This document shows positions 4,786 through 10,344 of a stretch of 10,344 bases of DNA, one piece after another. Origin of the DNA: Candidatus Bathyarchaeota archaeon (GTDB lineage: Archaea; Thermoproteota; Bathyarchaeia; 40CM-2-53-6); contig VBBH01000092.1 in assembly GCA_005888695.1 (NCBI GenBank), positions 1 through 10,344 of the forward strand, given 5' to 3'. Below the pieces are notes generated by a model, which was given only the letters and a program-made list of their open reading frames with translations, was not told where the DNA came from and made no database searches. A program made the translations under genes and the position numbers. The stretch's first letter is position 1. Each line of letters opens with the position of its first letter.

Positions 4786-7416
4786 TTGGTTCGAGTTATC
4801 ACCCTATTCGCACTATTGCTGATTCTACTGCCTCTCGCTTTACCGATAGCTGAATCCTATCAGAAGTTCCCGTTAGCAACTCTCGCCTCAGCATCTCCGA
4901 GCCGTTCCCAGGATCCATTCGGGACGGTCACCGCCTTCAACGCAACCTATGCAGTTATGAATACCTACACTGACGCGAATGCTACCTCAAGTCCGCCGCC
5001 TGATGCGACGCTCGTCCACACTGGGTCTGGCTACAAATTCCTTCTCGACACGACCGCGGCCCGGATAGGAACGCAGAGTATCAATTATACAGTGACAATT
5101 ATCGGCACAGGAAGCGGAACTGTACGTGTTTGCACGGGCTGCAGTCGAGTGATCCTACGGTTTGACTTCTTCACCCCTCCTGGTACCAGAATAGATGGCT
5201 CATCTACGAACCCAGACGTGGCAAACGCCACTTACACAATTTTCAAAGGCGCGACTAGGCTATTGTCAGAGAACGACAGTCAGACCATCCAGATGAGAAC
5301 CGCAAGCGTAGCGGCCTCCTGTCCAGAGAGCACACAAGTCTGTTATGACGCGACCAATTCTATAGGTTTCAACTTGACGTTGGTTTTCCGGTTTGGATGG
5401 AATCTGCCTGCCTCGAAGGAGTTGAGCGTGCAAGTTGGAAATGTCGCACTTCTCGCCCCGAATCTCGCCAACGCCAACATGCATCAAATGGTTCTCAACT
5501 CCGCCACCAACAAGGTCCTCCATACAGCGAATATGACATCTTTCAACTTCAATCGGACCGTGACTACGCCTATTCCCGGCAACGGAAACAAGAACTTCAA
5601 CTGGACCTTATTCCAAGTGACCCTCTACTATCCCACGCCGTACACAAGCTTCACAGAGACCAACGCCACGGGCCCCCCGCTCCCCGCAGGCACCACCGGA
5701 TTCTGTCTAGCACCAGATTGCAAATCGCTCTTCAATGCAACCTTCGTCTCGATGACCTTCTCCCAACTAAACGGCAACCTTCAATTGACAATGACGGCCC
5801 AGACAACGAACACACTAAGATCGATCTCAGCAGTCATAGGGAACCTTCCCCAGACTCACTGGCAGCCCAGTGAGTCGTTAGGCGTCAAGTTGAACGACAC
5901 CCTCTCGGTACAGCAACCTGGAACCGTTGGCATAACTCAAATCCACTCAAGCGGAAAGACCGTCGGGCCTACGCAAACCCAAAACACCCTTGGAAATGGA
6001 ACCTTCCCAATCACAGTTGCGACGAGTCCGCTTGGTAGCTGGAACGTAAACGCAACCTTCACGAGTCTATACGATTACGGCGCGAATAGCACGAGTATCT
6101 TCATCGAGCATCTGAAGCTTGCTCAAGGCTTCACCTACTCCGGTGACAACTCAAGGATCACCGCCACCGGAACGATTGACCACGAATCATCAACCCTTGG
6201 ACCAGCCCCAGGCGCCTCTGTCGCCGTCTTTGGAATATCCACTCTAACCAGCGGCAACTATTCCCAGAGTTTTGCTCCGGCGTCTGCCGGGTTATACATA
6301 CACAACATTACCTTCGTTAACGGCGCATTCACTCTAGGGCGGCCTCTGATCATCTATCTGGGAATCGTCAATCCATCGAGCACAGTAATGGTTGGGAACC
6401 TGACGATCAGCCACGAGTTCCTTTCCGATGGACCGCACGGTGTAAACGCCACCTTCTCCCTCGACAAGCCTATCGATACACCACTTCAGCAAGGGTCAAG
6501 AATCTACGAAGTAGATGTCACATTCAGTAATGGGCTGATGAACCTCAAAGTGACGACTCTTAGAACCGGTGCGCAGACAACAGCGACCAGTAGTTCCGGT
6601 GCACCTCCCCTGTTCGACACCCGCCAACAATTCGGCCTCTTCAACATGACCGTGACAAGTCAACCCCAAGCCGGAGGGCAGCGAACAATCAACTCCCACG
6701 AGAGCCAGCCTTTCGCGTACATATTCTCAAACAGTCTGATCGCCCAAGGCGGCCGAGTCTTGGCCGCCAAGATTGGACAAGCAGACAGTCAAGGCGCATT
6801 CACAATTACGACCGATTCCGCTCCGATATCTCAAGCAAGACATCTAGCTCTTATCGTGCTCGCCCGCGACGCCAACGGCATCACATTAGGAAACCAAGAT
6901 CCTACAGGGGCCAGCGACAATCTAGTGTTGTGCGGTCCATTGACCTCCGGCACGTGTCAGCCATCACTGGAGGGCCCAACCGAGGCAACTTCAAGACAAT
7001 CATTGACAGTGACATTGAAAGTCCGAAACAACTCCACCAAGCTAGTCATGAACCTGAACATAACACTCCAAGTCTTCAGCGGAACTAACCTCGTATCACA
7101 GACTACCCAGCGAACGGGTCCAATGCAGCCAGGAGCATCATACAATTTTCCATTCACCTTCAACGCTCCCTCCAGCCTCGGTAGCTACACCGTCAGCTTC
7201 TTCTCCCCCGAATACGGAGCACCAATAATCGCCACAACTCTAAACGTCGTGATCATACCCACTACCCTCCAAATTGCGATCCCGGTTATCATAGGGATAG
7301 CAGTAGCAGCAGGATTTGCGTTCTTCTTCCGAAGACGCAGGCCCTCTGTCACGGAGCCCGCGGAAAAGACAAAGCAGACGGGACCGAAGGCTGGTCCGAA
7401 ACCAAGAAACCCTTAA
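4786..7416 (+). CDS. Large secreted, membrane-anchored surface glycoprotein (CARDB-like domain near the C-terminus)
   Basis: An 876-residue exported protein. Residues 1-24 are a signal peptide: Arg3, a run of Leu/Ile/Ala, then a likely cut near AES/YQ. The long extracellular part is rich in Thr, Ser and Asn, mostly beta-type, with about 23 N-x-S/T sites for N-glycosylation. Its eight cysteines form four close pairs: 116/119, 179/186, 307/312 and 716/724. Residues about 726-826 look like a CARDB-type Ig-like domain (LTVTLKVRNNS ... PGASYNFPF). A single membrane helix at about 830-848 is followed by RRRR and a basic 24-residue cytoplasmic tail. This is a type I surface protein; an S-layer-related or adhesive role is possible, but no family is recognised. 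TTG 4786 is the only possible start upstream of the signal peptide, because an in-frame TGA lies at 4777. It appears to be transcribed alone. Confidence 0.85.
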   Translation: MVRVITLFALLLILLPLALPIAESYQKFPLATLASASPSRSQDPFGTVTAFNATYAVMNTYTDANATSSPPPDATLVHTGSGYKFLLDTTAARIGTQSINYTVTIIGTGSGTVRVCTGCSRVILRFDFFTPPGTRIDGSSTNPDVANATYTIFKGATRLLSENDSQTIQMRTASVAASCPESTQVCYDATNSIGFNLTLVFRFGWNLPASKELSVQVGNVALLAPNLANANMHQMVLNSATNKVLHTANMTSFNFNRTVTTPIPGNGNKNFNWTLFQVTLYYPTPYTSFTETNATGPPLPAGTTGFCLAPDCKSLFNATFVSMTFSQLNGNLQLTMTAQTTNTLRSISAVIGNLPQTHWQPSESLGVKLNDTLSVQQPGTVGITQIHSSGKTVGPTQTQNTLGNGTFPITVATSPLGSWNVNATFTSLYDYGANSTSIFIEHLKLAQGFTYSGDNSRITATGTIDHESSTLGPAPGASVAVFGISTLTSGNYSQSFAPASAGLYIHNITFVNGAFTLGRPLIIYLGIVNPSSTVMVGNLTISHEFLSDGPHGVNATFSLDKPIDTPLQQGSRIYEVDVTFSNGLMNLKVTTLRTGAQTTATSSSGAPPLFDTRQQFGLFNMTVTSQPQAGGQRTINSHESQPFAYIFSNSLIAQGGRVLAAKIGQADSQGAFTITTDSAPISQARHLALIVLARDANGITLGNQDPTGASDNLVLCGPLTSGTCQPSLEGPTEATSRQSLTVTLKVRNNSTKLVMNLNITLQVFSGTNLVSQTTQRTGPMQPGASYNFPFTFNAPSSLGSYTVSFFSPEYGAPIIATTLNVVIIPTTLQIAIPVIIGIAVAAGFAFFFRRRRPSVTEPAEKTKQTGPKAGPKPRNP

Positions 7417-7430
7417 CTCAAACTGGACGT

Positions 7431-7437
7431 AAATAAT
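7431..7437 (+). promoter_or_regulatory. TATA box candidate for rpo12
   Basis: AAATAAT (TAAATAAT including base 7430) is centred about 25 bases before ATG 7459, which predicts a leaderless rpo12 transcript. It lies in the short gap after the surface-protein gene, so rpo12 probably has its own promoter. Confidence 0.4.
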
Positions 7438-7458
7438 CAGAACATAAAGTGACCTTTG

Positions 7459-7683
7459 ATGGAAGCGGGCCCCGGGGACAACATTTTCCAGGAGGAGTCG
7501 CCGCCGACCGAACCTCCAGTAGAGCGGAGCCCCGGAGGACTCATCTATGAATGCATAAACTGCAGCTCTCGACTGACCGCTGAACAGTTGAACATGACAC
7601 CCGAGATCAAGTGTCCTTTCTGCGGCTACAGGATTCTTCGGAAGGTCAGGCCACCGATAGTTAAGCACCTCAAAGCGCGCTAG
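7459..7683 (+). CDS. rpo12: DNA-directed RNA polymerase subunit P (Rpo12, Rpb12 homologue) with N-terminal extension
   Basis: A small zinc-binding subunit of archaeal RNA polymerase, equivalent to eukaryotic Rpb12, needed for assembly and open-complex formation. The conserved part is residues 28-74: LIYECINC (Cys32, Cys35), IKCPFCG (Cys52, Cys55) and the basic end RILRKVRPPIVKHLKAR. Family members are usually about 45-50 residues; this one is 74, with an acidic and proline-rich 27-residue N-terminal extension. No in-frame ATG, GTG or TTG exists between the first Met and the core, so the extension is forced unless a non-standard start is used. TTG 7456, directly before the ATG, would add one residue. 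A hairpin spans the stop codon. glyS follows on the same strand with its own promoter. Confidence 0.9.
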   Translation: MEAGPGDNIFQEESPPTEPPVERSPGGLIYECINCSSRLTAEQLNMTPEIKCPFCGYRILRKVRPPIVKHLKAR

Positions 7684-7691
7684 CGCTTGAG
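7669..7691 (+). other. Hairpin spanning the rpo12 stop codon
   Basis: CTCAAAGCGC and GCGCTTGAG pair over nine base pairs with one bulged A and the loop GCTA. The TAG stop (7681-7683) lies in the loop and 3' arm. No T-run follows. It could mark the mRNA 3' end or be incidental. Confidence 0.3.
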
Positions 7692-7731
7692 TAAACCGTT
7701 TCCGAGTTCTCCGCCCAAGTCTGGAGACCAA

Positions 7732-7764
7732 AGGGTTCCTGAAAAGAGGAATATAGTGAACCCT
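7732..7764 (+). promoter_or_regulatory. glyS promoter: TATA-like box inside an inverted repeat
   Basis: AATATAG at 7750-7756 is centred about 28 bases before TTG 7781, so the transcript would be essentially leaderless. Perfect 7-base inverted arms, AGGGTTC (7732-7738) and GAACCCT (7758-7764), bracket this box with a 19-base spacer. Since they lie upstream of the predicted start site they would act as DNA, for example as a dimeric-regulator operator. That role is a hypothesis. Confidence 0.35.
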
Positions 7765-7780
7765 ATCCCACAAAACCAAG

Positions 7781-9526
7781 TTGGGCTTGAACGCCTCGCA
7801 GATACAGGTGAAAGACAAGTATCGTCTGGTCTCGGAGATCGCGCGCCGCCGAGGTTTCTTCTGGGGCTCATTCGAGGTCTATGGCGGAGTCAGTGGATTC
7901 TTAGATCTCGGGCCATACGGGCTTACGCTGAGAAGACGTCTAGAAGACGAATGGCGAAACGTCTTCCTGAAACCCCACGGATTCTTGGAGATATCCACTC
8001 CAACCATTACTCCCTCGAAAGTCTTGGAAGCTTCGGGCCACGTGGCCAACTTCAAGGATCCCATGACCGAATGCAGTAACTGCAAACGAAGATTCCGAGC
8101 CGATCAAATCGTGAAGGACTCGACAGGAATCGAGACCGAAGGACTAAGTCTCGTAGAGTTGGGAACGTTGTTGAAAGAGAAGAACGTTAGATGCCCAGAA
8201 TGTGGAGGACAACTAGGCCAGCCCGAGTACTTCCACACCATGTTCAAGACAACAATCGGACCCTATGGTGAAGACGTGGCCTATGGGCGACCAGAGGCTG
8301 CCCAAGGAGTATTCATCAACTTCCGCCGACTAATGGAAGTTTCGCGGGAAAGGTTTCCGATAGGAATAGCCCAGATCGGAACTGCGCTACGTAACGAGAT
8401 TTCGCCTCGTCAAGGCCCAATCAGATTGCGGGAGTTCACGATTATGGACTTCGAGTTCTTCTTTGACCCAGACCAGCCCGACTGTCCATATCTTAGAGAT
8501 GTAGAAGACGACATACTATCAATAGTGACGGAGGACCTCAGAAAAGCAGGAAAGGACAATGATCGAGTAAACATCTCCGTCGCCCATGCATTGAGAGATG
8601 GATTAGTCAAGGCACCCTGGGCCGCATATTTCATGGCGCTAGCCAAAAGATTCCTCGTTGCACTTGGCATACCGTCGGATAACCAGAGGTTCTTCGAAAA
8701 ACTCCCCGACGAGAGAGCCCATTACTCAGCTCAAACTTTCGACCTTGAGGTCCGCCTTGACCGATGGGGTTGGGTAGAGGTCGCAGGGTTTGCGTATAGA
8801 ACCGACTATGATCTGAAGAGCCACATGATAGCATCCGGCACCGACATGAGAGTCTTCAGACCGTACCAGAAACCGATCGAAAAGACTACTACAGTCGTCA
8901 AACCAAACTACCAACGATTGCGGGCAATCTTCGGAAACGAGGCAGGCCGAGTAGGAGGACTACTCGCCTCTGCTGATCCTAAGAAGCTGGCCGACAGCCC
9001 TGTACCCGTAGAACTCGACGGATTCGTTGTCCCAAGAGATTGTTTCAACCTAAACCAGGTTACGGTGAAGGAGGCTGGAACTAAATTCCTTCCTCACGTT
9101 ATCGAGCCTAGTTTCGGTGTCGAAAGACTCCTCTATGCAACATTAGAATACAGTCTGAAAATGAACGAAGACCGCATAATCCTCAGCATACCTCCAAAAC
9201 TCGCGCCCGTACAAGCAGCTATCTTTCCATTGCTCGGAAAGGATGGTTTGCCGGAGAAAGCGATGCAGGTCTTCACTGATCTGTCGCGCGAAGGATTGAG
9301 GGTCGAATATGACGAAGCGGGCTCAATAGGACGCCGATACGCGAGGGCAGACGAGGCAGGGATACCGATTGGGATAACGGTCGATTATGACACGTTGAAC
9401 GACGGGACGGTCACCTTGAGGGATCGAGACACCTGGAAGCAATTGAGGCGGCCAGCACCTGATTTGCCGGGAATTGTTAGGAAGATAGTCGAAAAAGGCT
9501 TTCAAAGCATAGAATCTGAACCTTAG
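7781..9526 (+). CDS. glyS: Glycyl-tRNA synthetase (class II, alpha2 type)
   Basis: Charges tRNA-Gly with glycine. The 581-residue protein matches the archaeal/eukaryotic-type dimeric enzyme in length and order. The N-terminus has the strongly conserved GFFWGSFEVYGGVSGFLDLGPYG. Motif 1 lies near residues 50-75. A zinc-ribbon-like insert has Cys98/Cys101 and Cys138/Cys141. Motif 2 is TALRNEISPR with Arg204. Motif 3 is PSFGVERLL with Arg449. The C-terminal HGTP-type anticodon-binding domain runs from about 475 to 575 (AGSIGRRYARADEAGIP). TTG 7781 is chosen because a TATA-like box sits about 28 bases upstream. GTG 7808 is an alternative that still leaves the conserved region intact. No defects are seen. 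Confidence 0.96.
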   Translation: MGLNASQIQVKDKYRLVSEIARRRGFFWGSFEVYGGVSGFLDLGPYGLTLRRRLEDEWRNVFLKPHGFLEISTPTITPSKVLEASGHVANFKDPMTECSNCKRRFRADQIVKDSTGIETEGLSLVELGTLLKEKNVRCPECGGQLGQPEYFHTMFKTTIGPYGEDVAYGRPEAAQGVFINFRRLMEVSRERFPIGIAQIGTALRNEISPRQGPIRLREFTIMDFEFFFDPDQPDCPYLRDVEDDILSIVTEDLRKAGKDNDRVNISVAHALRDGLVKAPWAAYFMALAKRFLVALGIPSDNQRFFEKLPDERAHYSAQTFDLEVRLDRWGWVEVAGFAYRTDYDLKSHMIASGTDMRVFRPYQKPIEKTTTVVKPNYQRLRAIFGNEAGRVGGLLASADPKKLADSPVPVELDGFVVPRDCFNLNQVTVKEAGTKFLPHVIEPSFGVERLLYATLEYSLKMNEDRIILSIPPKLAPVQAAIFPLLGKDGLPEKAMQVFTDLSREGLRVEYDEAGSIGRRYARADEAGIPIGITVDYDTLNDGTVTLRDRDTWKQLRRPAPDLPGIVRKIVEKGFQSIESEP

Positions 9527-9537
9527 GCCGCTGCTAG

Positions 9538-9545
9538 TTTTTTAT
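9538..9545 (+). promoter_or_regulatory. T-run after glyS, terminator and/or box A of the DUF47 gene
   Basis: Six T's (9538-9543) followed by AT begin 12 bases after the glyS stop. As a T-run it can end the glyS transcript. As TTTTTTAT it is also an acceptable TATA box, predicting a start near 9570 and a leader of about 20 bases before ATG 9589. Confidence 0.4.
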
Positions 9546-9588
9546 CGGAAGCCCTGCATAAGGTGGCTGGAAAGGCGAACATAACCTG

Positions 9589-10248
9589 ATGACATTTCCA
9601 GTGGAAACGGAGGCAACGATTAGACGTCGCATACTCGATATTTGCAGGGAACAGACCCGCAACGTCGTAGACATTACCCGCGAGCTCGCGCTCATGATGG
9701 ACAACCTCTCGGACGGCAAACCAAAGGATTGCAAAGACAATTACGGCAACATGGTCAGGATTATGGACACCTTCGACGGGACCAAGAAGAAGCTGCTAGA
9801 GGAAGTGGCTTCTGTTGGTAACCTCCTCGGCAGTCGGGACGACTTCATCCGACTGATCTTCCGAATAGGCGAAGTAGCCGACTATGCACAAGGCATAGGC
9901 TATCGAGTCTCATCGATAATTGACAAGAGCTGGAAACTGGACAAGAGATACACCAAACGCCTGGCCGAGATCGTAACCTTGGTGCTAGAGGAAATGTCAA
10001 AGATCAGAGAGACGATGATGTCACTCGGCTTCAATCCGACCCGTGCCATGGAACTCTCGATTTCAGTTGAGGACACCGAAAAGAAAGTAGATTCTGCCTA
10101 TCGCTCCTTAGATCTTGAAGTATTAGATGAGAAGATGCCATTACGAACTATCCTGATCGTCAGAGACATTGGCGCACACATGGAGAACATGGCCGACCTC
10201 GGCGTCGACATTGTAGATTTGATCCGTGTGATAGCCCTGACCGCATAA
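9589..10248 (+). CDS. DUF47 / PhoU-like phosphate-transport regulator-type protein
   Basis: A 219-residue, almost entirely helical, charged cytoplasmic protein of the DUF47 (PhoU-related, TIGR00153-like) family. These proteins form long helical bundles, bind metal ions through acidic residues, and usually accompany low-affinity PiT phosphate transporters. Visible features are the N-terminal helix (ATIRRRILDICREQ), acidic helix faces such as ELALMMDNL, the mid-protein segment RIGEVADYAQGIGYR typical of the E/DxxxD-bearing helices, and the closing helix pair with HMENMADLGVDIVDLIR. No PiT transporter is visible next to it; the next gene looks like a mevalonate-pathway enzyme. A role in phosphate uptake control is therefore from family knowledge only. 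The start is ATG 9589. Confidence 0.82.
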   Translation: MTFPVETEATIRRRILDICREQTRNVVDITRELALMMDNLSDGKPKDCKDNYGNMVRIMDTFDGTKKKLLEEVASVGNLLGSRDDFIRLIFRIGEVADYAQGIGYRVSSIIDKSWKLDKRYTKRLAEIVTLVLEEMSKIRETMMSLGFNPTRAMELSISVEDTEKKVDSAYRSLDLEVLDEKMPLRTILIVRDIGAHMENMADLGVDIVDLIRVIALTA

Positions 10249-10276
10249 CAGAATTACTAACCTGATAACGGCCGGC

Positions 10277-10282
10277 GAGGGG
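10277..10282 (+). promoter_or_regulatory. Shine-Dalgarno site for the downstream GTG start
   Basis: GAGGGG lies ten bases before GTG 10293. It is one of the clearest ribosome binding sites in the window. With only 44 bases between the DUF47 stop and this start, and no obvious TATA box, it suggests translation from a shared transcript. Confidence 0.45.
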
Positions 10283-10292
10283 ACCAGGTCTC

Positions 10293-10344
10293 GTGAAAGC
10301 TACCGCGAGAGCCTACGCAATACAAGGACTGGTCAAGTACCATG
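10293..10344 (+). CDS. N-terminus of a probable (di)phosphomevalonate decarboxylase (runs off the right edge)
   Basis: Seventeen codons from GTG 10293 read VKATARAYAIQGLVKYH. This closely resembles, from memory, the start of archaeal phosphomevalonate/diphosphomevalonate decarboxylases (pattern K-A-T-A-x-A-x-x-I-Q-G-L-V-K-Y-H-G), GHMP-kinase-fold enzymes of the mevalonate route to isoprenoid lipids. The fragment is too short to tell the mono- from the diphosphate enzyme, or a dehydratase-type relative. The GAGGGG site upstream supports the start. It follows the DUF47 gene on the same strand. Confidence 0.55.
   Translation, partial: MKATARAYAIQGLVKYH

Noticed and set aside
5397..5873. 158-codon plus-strand open frame inside the surface-protein gene
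   Set aside because: It is an alternative frame of a gene with a clear signal peptide, ectodomain and membrane anchor; Arg/Gln/Ser-rich with no start signals.
7731..7764. GGTTC at 7734-7738 as part of a tRNA T-arm
   Set aside because: No acceptor, D-arm or anticodon-arm partners surround it; the bases are better explained as one arm of the promoter inverted repeat.
7240..7818. 192-codon open frame on the minus strand
   Set aside because: It lies antisense to the surface protein's C-terminus, rpo12 and the start of glyS, all of which have recognisable domains. The translation has no family-like features.
1..10344. tRNA genes, rRNA, CRISPR arrays, insertion sequences, toxin-antitoxin or defence genes
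   Set aside because: I looked through the gaps for T-arm-like signals, direct repeats and transposase or nuclease motifs and saw none; the spacers are all under 200 bases. This looks like an ordinary housekeeping region.

Overview
The window is archaeal chromosome. The evidence is an archaeal-type proteasome beta subunit, an FttA/aCPSF1-type KH-MBL-beta-CASP nuclease, an archaeal LSm protein, RNA polymerase subunit Rpo12, an archaeal/eukaryotic-type (alpha2) glycyl-tRNA synthetase, a MCT-1/Tma20-like PUA protein, a SepF core protein and TATA-box-like promoters with very short leaders. A TACK-superphylum member (Nitrososphaerota/Bathyarchaeia-like) is my best guess from the general look of the proteins; that is inference, not a placement. 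Base composition looks balanced and even throughout, and I see no sign of a recent insertion.

Layout. 1-338: C-terminal end of an unidentified basic-tailed protein. About 463-3152: psmB then fttA on the plus strand. 3144-4114: sepF and a PUA-domain gene on the minus strand, with sepF overlapping the 3' end of fttA tail to tail. 4158-4388: LSm gene on the plus strand, diverging from the PUA gene. 4401-4595: a 64-residue unknown on the minus strand, converging on LSm. 4786-7416: a large secreted, membrane-anchored, probably glycosylated surface protein. 7459-7683: rpo12 with a long N-terminal extension. 7781-9526: glyS. 9589-10248: a DUF47/PhoU-like protein. 10293 to the end: the first 17 codons of what looks like a (di)phosphomevalonate decarboxylase.

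Most genes are information-processing or housekeeping genes: protein turnover (PsmB), transcription termination and RNA 3'-end processing (FttA), transcription (Rpo12), RNA binding (LSm, PUA), translation (GlyRS) and cell division (SepF). Nearly every gene seems to have its own promoter. Several TATA-like boxes sit about 25-30 bases before the chosen start, so leaderless or near-leaderless transcripts are likely, often with TTG or GTG starts.

I do not see a new multi-gene system. The points most worth a second look are a SepF that cannot have the usual N-terminal membrane-binding segment, an Rpo12 with an acidic/proline-rich extension, a surface protein whose eight cysteines fall into four local pairs, an inverted repeat bracketing the glyS promoter, and the compact convergent and divergent gene junctions.
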